Shown here piece after piece: positions 34,979 through 44,054 of a DNA stretch of 64,000 nt (position 1 is its first letter; every line of letters begins with the position of its first letter). Source of the stretch: an uncultured Chthonomonas sp. Its GTDB lineage: Bacteria > Armatimonadota > Chthonomonadetes > Chthonomonadales > CAJBBX01. The DNA is taken from contig CAISJD010000207.1 of assembly GCA_903885605.1 (NCBI GenBank), forward strand, positions 1 to 64,000, given 5' to 3'. Under the pieces are notes generated by a model. It was not told the DNA's origin, searched no databases, and saw only the letters and a program-made list of their open reading frames with translations. A program made the translations under genes and the position numbers.

Positions 34979-35784
34979 GGTCTGAACCCGATCTGCCGGC
35001 TCCGCGGCGGCTCCAGGGGCAGGTCGAGGCAGGCGAGGCTGAGATCACGGTAGGTGTGGCTCACGCTGTCTCCGCCCGGCGCGTCGTAGAAGATCGCCAA
35101 CCGCTTCCCCACAGGGGTCACGGTGGCCATGCCGATGCACCTCTTGCTCCACGTGCAGTTCCGGCCGTCCCACTCGCTGATGTCCCTGGTCCAGAAGACC
35201 CGCGTGGCATCGGTGTACATCAGCCCATCGTGGCGGCCGATGTGGTTCACGAACAGGAACCAGGTCTTGTTGGCCTTCTCGTAGTGGATTGACGAGTTCT
35301 CGATGTCGTAGTGCCCGGATTCGAACAGCGGGTCAGGGTCAGGCGTCCACGTCGCGTTAAGATTCCTCGTCCGCGCGATGCCGATGGCGCCGGGCGAGCC
35401 GGCGAACCCCGAATCCGGTTCGCCGGCCTGCCCCAGGGTCAGCATGCGGCCGTGGCGGGTCCAGTTGACCAGGCCCTTGCTCGTGGCGAGGCAGACGAGG
35501 TACCCCTGCGGCCCGAGGCCGTCGTAGAAGAGGTGGTAGGTGTCTCCCTCCTTCACGATGCTGGGCTCGCGCATGCCGTTGAGATTGCACTTGTCTGGCC
35601 CTTCGCCATGGCGGAGGATGCGCCCCTGGTCCCACGTGGCCGCGCGGTACGCCGGCTCAGGCGCGGGGTAGCTCTCGCGGTTCGGGCTCTGTCCGGCTAC
35701 CGTCTGCGGCCGCCCGGGCGGCATCCCTGCGGCGAGGAAGGAGATGGCCAGCAGACCAGCGAACGCAGTGACCGGAAACGTCAT
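34975..35784 (-). CDS. GH43/GH117-like five-bladed beta-propeller protein, secreted
   Basis: Protein of 269 residues. ATG 35784 has GGAGGG seven bases upstream and is followed by a signal peptide (MTFPVTAFAGLLAISFLAAG). NGMREPSIVKEGDTYHLFYDG, GLVNWTRHG and WFLFVNHIGRHDG are typical blade motifs of GH43-type and related propeller glycosidases. The acidic residues at blade ends (REPS, YDIENSS) could be catalytic. The family is not certain, and arabinosidase, fucosidase or lyase-like roles are all possible. It is coupled by a 4-nt overlap to the GH2 gene, so the two enzymes probably act on the same glycan. Confidence 0.7.
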   Translation of the reverse strand: MTFPVTAFAGLLAISFLAAGMPPGRPQTVAGQSPNRESYPAPEPAYRAATWDQGRILRHGEGPDKCNLNGMREPSIVKEGDTYHLFYDGLGPQGYLVCLATSKGLVNWTRHGRMLTLGQAGEPDSGFAGSPGAIGIARTRNLNATWTPDPDPLFESGHYDIENSSIHYEKANKTWFLFVNHIGRHDGLMYTDATRVFWTRDISEWDGRNCTWSKRCIGMATVTPVGKRLAIFYDAPGGDSVSHTYRDLSLACLDLPLEPPRSRQIGFRP

Positions 35785-35854
35785 TGGGTTCCCTCCGCAG
35801 TCACACGGGCGACCGTAGCGGCGACGATGCCCGATGAGCCCGGCGCGACGATCC

Positions 35855-37930
35855 TCACTCTCCAACCACCCCCACTTCCACGAGGCGCAGCCCACGCTTG
35901 GCCGTGTTCCGGCCGAAGTCGATCCGCACGTGCGTCGCCTGCACCGGCGCGAAGCGCACGCGGCTCCGCGAGGTGACGCCCGCGCCGGACAGGGCCGCCA
36001 CCTGCCGAAATGTGATGCCGTCGGTGGAGACCGACACCGTGGCTCGGTCCGGGATGCGCGACGGCGGGATCTGCTGTCCGTCGCCCTCGAAGTAGTCGAC
36101 GAAGGCGCCGCGCACCGTGCGCGTCCCGTTCAGCGAGATCGTGACGACCTCCTCCTGCTCGTCATCGGCGAACGTGATGCCGTCGTTGAAGGAGCCGTCG
36201 ATGAGGTTGCTGATCGCGTTGGGCCGGTCCGCCAGCACGTCGTTCTTGGGCGCCAGGGCCGACGGCGAGGCGACCTTCGCGCCGTCGAAGCCGAACGAGA
36301 CGCAGTTCGCCTTCTCCTCTACGCGCCGGAAGACGTCGAGCAGCTTCGGCCCCTCGGGCAAGGCGGCCAGCCGCTGGAAGAAGCCGCCCGTGGCCGGCTT
36401 GCGCGGGTGCTCCCGACCGTTCTCGTCGAGGAAGGACGTGTGTGGCGTGATGACGCGATCGCCCATCCGCGCCAGTTGCCGGATGGCCCGTAGCGGCAGC
36501 GTCCGCTCGATGACGAAGACACGAGCCGACGCGGGCAGCTTCCTAAGTTCGTCGGTGAGGACCAGCTCCAGGTCGCCCGGCGGCATCTGGTCGCAGATCC
36601 TCAGGCAGGCGTCCATGTGGTTCTGCGCCGACACGGTGTAGTGGAGCGTCTCCTCGGGAAAGTAGACGCGGACCTTGCCGGGCCTGTACGCTGCGAAGCG
36701 GCCGGGCTCGGCGGCGTAGGCGTCGCCCAACTCCTTCCACGCCTGCCCGTTGGCCGTTCGCCGCTCGCCGTTGCCCTTGATGAGGCCCCAGACCTCCTCC
36801 CGGCCGCACCAGGCCATGGCGCCCGCCGATGGGCCGCCCACGTCGGCCACCAGCTGGAACGCGCGGGGCTTGACGCCCGGAACCTCGGCGATGAAGAGCC
36901 GCGAGCCGGCAGCCGCCGCGAACTTGGAGAGGGTGCGGTACTGCGGGTAGTACTCCAGCGTGTCGCTATACAGGTCGGCGGAGAGGAAGCCGCCGGTCAT
37001 CGCCGCGGTCCGCATGCTTGGGCCGCAGGCGGGCACCGTGGACGACCGGATATCGGCCAGCGCACCCAGCGGGTTGAGCAGGCAGCCGCCGGCCCAGACC
37101 GCCCCCGGCGCCTTGCGGCGGATGGCGTCGCGCAGGCCGAACAGCACGTCGCGCTGCATCAGGTCCATGGCACGGCGCAGGTCGTAGGTGCGGCGGCTGT
37201 TCACGGCGGAGGGGTCCACGGAGCGGCCGTCGGCAGCCATGATGCGCGGGGTCTCGACCTGCTCAAAGCTCGCGTACGATGCGCCCCACTCGCGGTTCAG
37301 CGCACCGACCTTGCCGCCGTACATGGCGGCCAGCTTGCGCCGGAACGCCGCCGGGAACCGGACGCTCTTCTCGTGCTTGTAGGTGTTCCACCACCAGCTC
37401 TCGTACCAGCCGTAGACGATCTGTTCGCCATACTTCTCTGTCAAGTGTTCCACCACCAGCATCGTGAACCAGACGGTGGGATCGGCGTTCTCGGGCACGT
37501 GGAGCGACATCCAGGCCTTGGTGGTCCAGTCGCCGCGCACCTCAGGCGAGGGGCAGACGTTGGGTGTGAAGCCGTGCTTCACCATCCAGTCCATGAGCGC
37601 GTCGAGGCTCCGCCAGTCGGGTGGGCCCAGGCCGCTGGGGTCAAACCGGCCATCGGCCGCCCAGGCAAGCAGCTTGCGCTCGTCGATACCGACCTCGCTG
37701 GGGTAGAGCGGAAATCGGACGGCGTTGCAGCCCAGCGACTTCAGGTAGCCCGCATCCTCGTCGGTGAGCGGCCAGTAGCGGGCCAGTAGCTCCGGCGGCC
37801 CCACGTTGTACTGGTTCACCCCGAAGAGGAACCGTGGGATGGGCGGCAGGGCGGCGGGAGGCGAAGCGGCGGCACAGGAGACCGCGGCAGCGAGAAGGCA
37901 GAGGATCAGGAGGGCATTGCATCTGGTCAT
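35855..37930 (-). CDS. Secreted clan GH-A barrel protein with C-terminal discoidin-type domain
   Basis: Protein of 691 residues with a signal peptide (ALLILCLLAAAVSCAAA; the Cys suggests a possible lipoprotein). A TIM barrel of GH5/GH42 type covers about 35-400, with GVNQYNVGP, GCNAVRFPLYPSE, IVYGWYESWWW and LFIAEVPGVKP, where Glu residues stand at expected strand ends. A flavodoxin-like trimerisation-type region follows. Residues about 560-691 form an F5/8 type C (discoidin) carbohydrate-binding domain (ISNLIDGSFNDG, VTISLNGTRTVRGAFVDYFEG, THVRIDFGRN). The ribosome site is weak. It belongs to the minus-strand hydrolase run. Confidence 0.7.
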   Translation of the reverse strand: MTRCNALLILCLLAAAVSCAAASPPAALPPIPRFLFGVNQYNVGPPELLARYWPLTDEDAGYLKSLGCNAVRFPLYPSEVGIDERKLLAWAADGRFDPSGLGPPDWRSLDALMDWMVKHGFTPNVCPSPEVRGDWTTKAWMSLHVPENADPTVWFTMLVVEHLTEKYGEQIVYGWYESWWWNTYKHEKSVRFPAAFRRKLAAMYGGKVGALNREWGASYASFEQVETPRIMAADGRSVDPSAVNSRRTYDLRRAMDLMQRDVLFGLRDAIRRKAPGAVWAGGCLLNPLGALADIRSSTVPACGPSMRTAAMTGGFLSADLYSDTLEYYPQYRTLSKFAAAAGSRLFIAEVPGVKPRAFQLVADVGGPSAGAMAWCGREEVWGLIKGNGERRTANGQAWKELGDAYAAEPGRFAAYRPGKVRVYFPEETLHYTVSAQNHMDACLRICDQMPPGDLELVLTDELRKLPASARVFVIERTLPLRAIRQLARMGDRVITPHTSFLDENGREHPRKPATGGFFQRLAALPEGPKLLDVFRRVEEKANCVSFGFDGAKVASPSALAPKNDVLADRPNAISNLIDGSFNDGITFADDEQEEVVTISLNGTRTVRGAFVDYFEGDGQQIPPSRIPDRATVSVSTDGITFRQVAALSGAGVTSRSRVRFAPVQATHVRIDFGRNTAKRGLRLVEVGVVGE

Positions 37931-37963
37931 GGGCGGCTCGTGTCCGATCTTGGGCCGTGAAGC

Positions 37964-37990
37964 CCTTGAGGGCGCTCAGCGCCCACAAGG
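37964..37990. repeat. Strong interrupted hairpin between two hydrolase genes
   Basis: CCTTG-A-GGGCG pairs with CGCCC-A-CAAGG around a CTCAG loop: ten base pairs with one A/A mismatch. It lies 34 bases upstream of the GH-A/discoidin gene and after the GH106-like gene. No T tract follows on the minus strand, so it may be an intrinsic terminator lacking its tail, an RNA processing site or an interspersed repeat copy. Confidence 0.4.
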
Positions 37991-38089
37991 CCCTATTTGG
38001 CCGCCCGCGCCCCGAATCCCTGCGCGGATACCGGTGGCGGCGGCCCGACGCAACCCGGGTCCAGGCACGCCGGGGTTCCGCCGCCGAAG

Positions 38090-40813
38090 TCACGACCGTC
38101 CTGCCTTCACAGTGGGCCCGGGACCTTGCACCACGAAGAGGCCGGCGAAGGCTCCTATGGTGAGGGTGGCAGGCGCGGAGCGGCGTTGGATGCTGCCGTC
38201 TGCTGGGTCGTAGATCCACACGACTGCGGAACCGGCGCCCGAAAGGCGCAGTCGGAATGACGCCCGGTCGGCGCTGTTATTCACGATGTAGTTGAGGCGA
38301 TGGGCGCCGCGCACGTACCGTCCGACGTACAGGCCCTCGCCCGTACCCTCGACGCGCAACCGGAACCCCGGCGGCGTGCATGCTCCGAGGGCCGCCGCGA
38401 CCTGTGCGGGCGCCGTCACGGGTGTTGATGCGACGGCCCGGCGCACGGCATCATGCTCTGATGGGGCATCGCCAAGTCTCGGCACAGAACCCGCCCAGAT
38501 GACCCTACCGCCCGCGCGCTCAAAGGACTGCAGCTTCCGCAGCACAGCCAGGGGAAGGAGCTCCACCTGGGGCATGACGACGGCGGCATACTCCTGCCGG
38601 CCGATGATCAAGCGCCCGCCCCGAACCGTACCGGCCAGGACGGCGTCGCCGTCCACCCATCCGAAGTCGATGTGCCGGCTATACAGGCCGCGGATCAGGG
38701 GGTCCTGGACCTTGAACAGCGCCTGCATCGCCTCAGGGCGGCCGAAGATGGCGTCTCCCCAGTTCTTGTGCGTGGGACGAACCCAGGCCTGGAAGGACTC
38801 GATCGGGTAGTAGAGTGCGACGGTCGCAGCCCGGCGCGCACCGCGGAGCATGACGCAGAGCCGGCCCACCTGGTCGTTCAGCCGGCGGTAGGCGTCGGGC
38901 GTGTAGCGCTCCCATAGGCAGTAGCTGGTCACCAGATTGGCGCCCGCCAGCGCGGCCATGTTGACGACCCGCATGGTTCGCTCCGGCGTAGGGTTCAGGC
39001 AGGGCTTTGCCCGGTCAATGATCGGGTCGATGAGGACGCTGACGGTGGTGCGGCCACGGAGTTCAGCAGCGGAACTGATGAGACGGGGCATCCAGAAGTT
39101 CCAGTAGGCGCCGGGGTCGGGCATGGGCACATCGCATCCGGGCACCTGCTGATCGCCGATGGCTCTGAGGAAGTTGCCGTACTCCACGACGTGCATGTCC
39201 ATCCGCTCTTCCAGGAGCAGGTGGCCGCCTGAGCGCACGCCGTTCGCTTCGGCCCAGCGTGCGATCCGGCCTGAAACGTTGTCCGAGTAAGCGTTCCCCA
39301 CCGTCTCGTAGAAGTGCCGGCGCGTGAGCTTCGCTTCGTCCGTGTCGCCGCCGAACAGAGCCGGGAGCAGCGGCAGCAGGTCGTACCCGTGATCGCGCCG
39401 GAACCGCGCCGGAAGCCCCTCGTGCCAGGGCGCGAAGGGGACGCCGTCGGGCCGCTCCCCACCGGCGTGCCACGTGGCGCCCAGGTGGGGCTCGTTGGTG
39501 TAGAAGGCGTCGACCTTGCCCTTGAGCGTGGCGAGGCGCCGGGCGTACTCGGCGTGCGTCAGGTCGACGAACTTCGCTGCGGCACGAGGATCGAGCAGGT
39601 TGGGGTAGCGCCCTGTCGTGCCGAACCCCGCCATGGTGCCTCGAGCCGGGCTGCCCGCGTCGTTGTTCACCTGCAGCGCGAAGGCGTGCAGTTCCCATGG
39701 ACCCGCGAGGCCGGTCGCCTCCACCCAGGCCGCCGAAGGCGTCACCGGCTTGCCTGCCCCGTAATCCGGCCGCCCGTCCTTCACCGGGTAGATCGCTGCC
39801 GAAACGAAGCTCTCGGCCTCCCTGGGCAGTTCGATCCGAGCGACCTCCGGACCCGTCCCGCTCCGTGTGAGCGGGCGCAGGCAGCGCAGTTCCAGCGCGG
39901 GATCGCCTTCGACGACGCGTCCGCCGGCCTGTCCGCTGGGATACCCGTTGTCGTCGGCAACCCATACCTGCATCCCCGCCTGCTTCGCCAGGCGGATGTT
40001 GGTCTTCATATTCTCCCATGCTTGCTCATTTTGCAGATAATTCTGCATGCTCATGAAAAGCATCAGCCCGCCAATGCCGTAGTCGCGCATTTTGCTGATC
40101 GGGAGCAGCGCGCCGTTGTGGCCGCTGTACTGGACGATCCTGTAGGTGTTTGGGGGATCGCGAAACGCCGCGTCGAGGGCGCCCATGGCGCCGGGAGCGG
40201 TCGGCCTCGGCCTGGCGCGCGCCGGTCGCGATCCGGGAGGGAACGCCGTCACCGTCACGTTATCGAGGCCCGGCGTGGTATCCCACAATGCGGCGAACTG
40301 CACCCTGATCGCCGTGCCCGCCGGTACGCCGGCCGCGACCAGCGTCTGCCCGGCCCCGGCCTGGTATGTCGAGGTCGCCAGTACGGCGCCGGCCCCGTCC
40401 AGGATCGCCGCCCTGACGCCGCCGTCAAACCCCCAGGGCTCCGAGACATCGATGGAGAGGACGACGTCGGAAGCTGCCGTGAGGACGCCCACCGCCTGCT
40501 CGAGGTTTCCCAGCTGCGCCACATTGCAGGTCGGCGGCGTCGGGCCTCCGGCACGGTTCACGCTGTAGCGGGTATCCGTGGCGGAAGACGCCCAGCCCTG
40601 CGGCACGCCGTGGAGCCACCCGTTGGCCTGAGTGTCGGCCAGGCCCGCCAGATCCCTGAAGTCGCCATTGCGAACAAGAAGCTGGTTGGGCATTGAGTCG
40701 GGCATGGCGGCTCCCTGGGGCCGGCCGACAGCCGGGGTCATCCCGAACAGAACCAACAGCACGGAGCTAACCCATGCATTGGCTGCAACACGAACGCTCG
40801 AACTTGGGTACAT
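38090..40813 (-). CDS. Secreted GH106-like (alpha-L-rhamnosidase-like) glycosyl hydrolase
   Basis: Protein of 907 residues from ATG 40813, with GAGGG seven bases upstream and a signal peptide (VSSVLLVLFGMTPAVG). Residues about 45-200 form a carbohydrate-binding-like beta-sandwich (LLVRNGDF, LDNVTVTAFPPG). The catalytic part has VWVADDNGYPSGQAGG, matching the GH106 alpha-L-rhamnosidase signature, plus FYTNEPHLG and GHLLLEERM with acidic residues at strand ends. The C-terminal region is an alpha/beta domain (AAVVMPQVELLP) and a closing beta-sandwich. Rhamnose removal from a branched glycan is likely from the family but not proven. Confidence 0.72.
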   Translation of the reverse strand: MYPSSSVRVAANAWVSSVLLVLFGMTPAVGRPQGAAMPDSMPNQLLVRNGDFRDLAGLADTQANGWLHGVPQGWASSATDTRYSVNRAGGPTPPTCNVAQLGNLEQAVGVLTAASDVVLSIDVSEPWGFDGGVRAAILDGAGAVLATSTYQAGAGQTLVAAGVPAGTAIRVQFAALWDTTPGLDNVTVTAFPPGSRPARARPRPTAPGAMGALDAAFRDPPNTYRIVQYSGHNGALLPISKMRDYGIGGLMLFMSMQNYLQNEQAWENMKTNIRLAKQAGMQVWVADDNGYPSGQAGGRVVEGDPALELRCLRPLTRSGTGPEVARIELPREAESFVSAAIYPVKDGRPDYGAGKPVTPSAAWVEATGLAGPWELHAFALQVNNDAGSPARGTMAGFGTTGRYPNLLDPRAAAKFVDLTHAEYARRLATLKGKVDAFYTNEPHLGATWHAGGERPDGVPFAPWHEGLPARFRRDHGYDLLPLLPALFGGDTDEAKLTRRHFYETVGNAYSDNVSGRIARWAEANGVRSGGHLLLEERMDMHVVEYGNFLRAIGDQQVPGCDVPMPDPGAYWNFWMPRLISSAAELRGRTTVSVLIDPIIDRAKPCLNPTPERTMRVVNMAALAGANLVTSYCLWERYTPDAYRRLNDQVGRLCVMLRGARRAATVALYYPIESFQAWVRPTHKNWGDAIFGRPEAMQALFKVQDPLIRGLYSRHIDFGWVDGDAVLAGTVRGGRLIIGRQEYAAVVMPQVELLPLAVLRKLQSFERAGGRVIWAGSVPRLGDAPSEHDAVRRAVASTPVTAPAQVAAALGACTPPGFRLRVEGTGEGLYVGRYVRGAHRLNYIVNNSADRASFRLRLSGAGSAVVWIYDPADGSIQRRSAPATLTIGAFAGLFVVQGPGPTVKAGRS

Positions 40814-40914
40814 GACACGGCCCTCCATGGGCGCCGACCCGGGTCTGTCGGTACGATGACACAGGCGCAGGTAACTGGTAGGAGACCCAGTCCGTGAGCA
40901 GCATCGGTGATGTG

Positions 40915-43900
40915 CTACCGAATAGGGTTCGGCGTCAACAGCTCCTCTCCGGCAAGGCTCAAGCGCGAAGCGTCCATCACAGAAGCCGTTGCACGGCCCG
41001 AGATCGGCGCCCGGACCACCGCGTAGCGGGCATCGGTTCGCAGTCCGTCGATGTCGACCTCATTGCGCTTCGGGTTTGCCACGACCCACTCCGTGCACTC
41101 CTCGCTGAGGTGCAGGCGCAGGACCGTCGTGTCGGATGTATCGATCAGCACCTCGATGGCGGAAGCTCCTGCGGACTCGGCGATCCGGCCCTCGTCATAC
41201 ACGGGCGTCGCCCCGGGGTTGTTCGTCGATGGGCGTGGCTTCCATGGGCGGTGCGGCCAGTACACCTCGGTCCACGTCAGGCGCCGCCCGGCGACAGGGC
41301 GGCCCTCCCACACGTAGCGCATCTGGTACGGCGCTACCTCGGTCCGCGGGTCATCATCACGCCGGTCGATGACCTGCAAGCGGCAGTCCGGGCGCGGGGC
41401 GAACCAGACCAGAAGATCGGCAGGCGGCGTCCGTAGCGCGACGGCCCCGTTGGAGGCGATCGGGGCGGTCATGTACGTGTTCGCCCAGTGCGCCCCGACC
41501 TGGGGCCCGATGTTCTGCGTGTTCCAGGTCGGGCCTACTATCGCGGGGAAGGCCTCCTCGAACACGACCGTCTCGCGCGACACGAGGCACAGGTCCTTGA
41601 TCAGGATGAACTCCCGCTCGAATCGAACCGGCAGGCCCAGGAAGCTCCCCACGGAGACCCGGGCGAAGGTGGCTTGCGCAGTATCGCAGAAGTGGTCCAC
41701 GCGGCTGGTTTGTGCCGGCAGGGAGCCCTGCTTCCAGTCCTCACCAAAGAAGGTCCGGTCCTTCACGTAGCGCCGCGGCGCCTGACCCGACAGGTCCTCA
41801 AGCAGCACCCGGTTCTCTACGCTGCCTCCTTTGGTGGAGGCGATCTGGGTGAACGGCGCGCCCCAGCGCGTCAGCCCCATGATGCCGCCGGGATTGGCCG
41901 GGAAGCTGGTCGGGCAGAGCTCAACGAGGCCGAACAGATCGCCGGGGCCCCACCCGCCGCGCAGGATCAGCTTGTCGGGCACCGGCTCTGCGCCAAAGAC
42001 CCAGCTACAACAGACATGTGCCCGGAGCGGGTCCGGATCGAGGTCCGGCAGGTAGCGCCCGGCGATGGCCTTGTCTGTATGCGGTATCCGGAAGGACGGC
42101 AAGCGATCCGTGAGTTCGGACGCCGCCCTCGGCGTCCTGGGCGCGACGCGATCATCGGCGAACAGCCAGGCCAGAGCCACATGCTGCCCTGTCTCTCGGC
42201 CGGTCAGATAGCCGTCGCCCTCGTACGCAGGGGTCTGGTAGCGCAGGTAGTTCATCGCCCGGTGTGCTGCAAAGCGCAGTTCGCCGTCGCGCGTCCTCGC
42301 CGCAACCAACTCCAGCATGAACACGCGAAACGCGGCGGTGCTGTTCCAGCCGCCATTGGGGCCGTACGGGTTGATCGCGCCGTCAGGGGTGACCTCCGCC
42401 GCGAAACGGCGCCACAGCTTCAGCATGCCGGGATCCGTGACGGCCCGGTCGTCGCCCAGGTACTGGTCGCCCGCGCAGAGCAGCATCAGGACGGGGCCGA
42501 CCAGGTAGCCGGTGTCGTTTTGCGCCAGATCCTTTGCCCGCCAGAAATCCTGGAAGCCCAGCTCGGCGTAACGCCTCCAGTGTGCCGCCTCGGCGATATC
42601 CGGGTACCACTTGGCGGCGAGCCCCTTGGCGAGGGCCTCGGGCATGGAGCGGTGACAGCCGCCGCGCCACTCGACGGGTTCTGTGTCCCACACATGCAGG
42701 TTTCGGCAGTAGTAGAGCCACATCTCCCGGAACCAGGGCTCATCGGGCTTCAGCATCCCGCCGGCCATCAGGTGCTTGCGGTACAGCGGAATGAAGGCAG
42801 GCTCCTCGATGAACTGCCAGAACCACCCCTTGCGTGTAACTTCCTCGCGAAGCGCCCGGTGGAAATCCTTGAGCATGGTGATGATTGCCCGACCAAGGCG
42901 CCGGTTGCCCGTCTCCACATACTTCGCGAGTACCGGCATGAAGCTCTGAGGGCCGGACATGCCCATGGCAGGCTTCTTCGCGCACTCCAGCAGTCCTGAC
43001 CCCTCGATCCATCGCATGTAGGTCGTGCGCGTGACGCGGTCCTGGGGGATCGGGTAGTACGCCGGATTGCGCACATCAGGCTCGCCGAACCGGTAACGGC
43101 TCGGACCAGGTGAGTAGGCGGATCTGAGGTCGACCCACCGGGGCCCGATCGCCCGCGACACGAGGCTCGGGTAGTCCCGCTCGAAGCGCTCAAATGCCGC
43201 ATCGGGACCACCCTCGAGCACATACAGGTGGCCGCGCACCGTGACGGCGGCACCAGGCTCGATGCGCCCGAACCATGGGAAAAGATGGAAGCACGCCCGA
43301 TCATCGCCCACATTTGCCGATGCCCACGCGGCCTGCTCAAACGCGAGCGCCACTGTGTGGCTTCGGTCCCGGCTCGTGAGCGCCACGATCGGGAGGTCGA
43401 ATGTCTCGGACCCGTTCACCCACCAGCCCCAGTGTGTCGTAGGTCCTCCCCGACGGCAGAGGGCAAGGTGCTGCTCGCCGCGGGAGAGGCGCGCCGCGCC
43501 GAACGGGAGCCGGCGTCCCTCAGAGCAGACGTAGAGCCGGTGGTACAGCTCGGACCAGGTGCGGTCGGCGCCCTGGCCGGTCGGGTCCGGACGGAACCCC
43601 GGCGCCTCGGTGGTCGGAATGCATGTATGTACCTGCACCGCATCCAACGCCACGGATCCCACATTCGTGAGCGTGTATGCGAGTTTCAGGCACTCCTCGG
43701 CCTGTACGACCTCGACGCGCACGCGGACCCCTGCCGCGTACGTCCACGTGTAGCTCCACTTGTCACCGTCTATGAGCCATGAGCGATCGCCGTTGCCCGG
43801 CTCCGCAGGCAGCTTCACCTGGAACAGGCCGAAGTCGCGCGATCCCGTGACCACGCCCTCGCACGTGCGGAAGTCCAGCAAGTCACCTGGGTGGAGCCGG

Positions 43901-44040
43901 GACCTGACGTTCAGCCCGCCGGCCTCGCTGCCGGGCTTGATGCCTACGCTCAACATCGCCTGACCTCCACCCTGACGAGCCGATAGACCGGCCGATGCGG
44001 CCATGCACGGCGCCAGAAGGATGAGCATCGCAGCGCCCAT
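40915..44040 (-). CDS. Large secreted alpha/alpha-toroid protein, family unknown
   Basis: Protein of 1041 residues. ATG 44040 is chosen because TGAGGG (overlapping the stop of the upstream gene) is its ribosome site and a signal peptide follows (AMLILLAPCMAASAG). The N-terminal third is beta-rich (KLAYTLTNVGSVALDAVQVH). The middle (about 370-650) is helical, with Trp/Tyr-rich repeats such as FMPVLAKYVETGNRRLG and WFREMWLYYCRNLHVW, as in alpha/alpha-toroid glycosidases or polysaccharide lyases. The C-terminal third is beta-sandwich. I do not recognise the family; heparinase II/III-like lyase is one option. It lies 14 nt after the FGE-sialidase fusion gene, in one operon. Confidence 0.65.
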   Translation of the reverse strand: MGAAMLILLAPCMAASAGLSARQGGGQAMLSVGIKPGSEAGGLNVRSRLHPGDLLDFRTCEGVVTGSRDFGLFQVKLPAEPGNGDRSWLIDGDKWSYTWTYAAGVRVRVEVVQAEECLKLAYTLTNVGSVALDAVQVHTCIPTTEAPGFRPDPTGQGADRTWSELYHRLYVCSEGRRLPFGAARLSRGEQHLALCRRGGPTTHWGWWVNGSETFDLPIVALTSRDRSHTVALAFEQAAWASANVGDDRACFHLFPWFGRIEPGAAVTVRGHLYVLEGGPDAAFERFERDYPSLVSRAIGPRWVDLRSAYSPGPSRYRFGEPDVRNPAYYPIPQDRVTRTTYMRWIEGSGLLECAKKPAMGMSGPQSFMPVLAKYVETGNRRLGRAIITMLKDFHRALREEVTRKGWFWQFIEEPAFIPLYRKHLMAGGMLKPDEPWFREMWLYYCRNLHVWDTEPVEWRGGCHRSMPEALAKGLAAKWYPDIAEAAHWRRYAELGFQDFWRAKDLAQNDTGYLVGPVLMLLCAGDQYLGDDRAVTDPGMLKLWRRFAAEVTPDGAINPYGPNGGWNSTAAFRVFMLELVAARTRDGELRFAAHRAMNYLRYQTPAYEGDGYLTGRETGQHVALAWLFADDRVAPRTPRAASELTDRLPSFRIPHTDKAIAGRYLPDLDPDPLRAHVCCSWVFGAEPVPDKLILRGGWGPGDLFGLVELCPTSFPANPGGIMGLTRWGAPFTQIASTKGGSVENRVLLEDLSGQAPRRYVKDRTFFGEDWKQGSLPAQTSRVDHFCDTAQATFARVSVGSFLGLPVRFEREFILIKDLCLVSRETVVFEEAFPAIVGPTWNTQNIGPQVGAHWANTYMTAPIASNGAVALRTPPADLLVWFAPRPDCRLQVIDRRDDDPRTEVAPYQMRYVWEGRPVAGRRLTWTEVYWPHRPWKPRPSTNNPGATPVYDEGRIAESAGASAIEVLIDTSDTTVLRLHLSEECTEWVVANPKRNEVDIDGLRTDARYAVVRAPISGRATASVMDASRLSLAGEELLTPNPIR

Positions 44041-44054
44041 GCGGACCGGCGCCC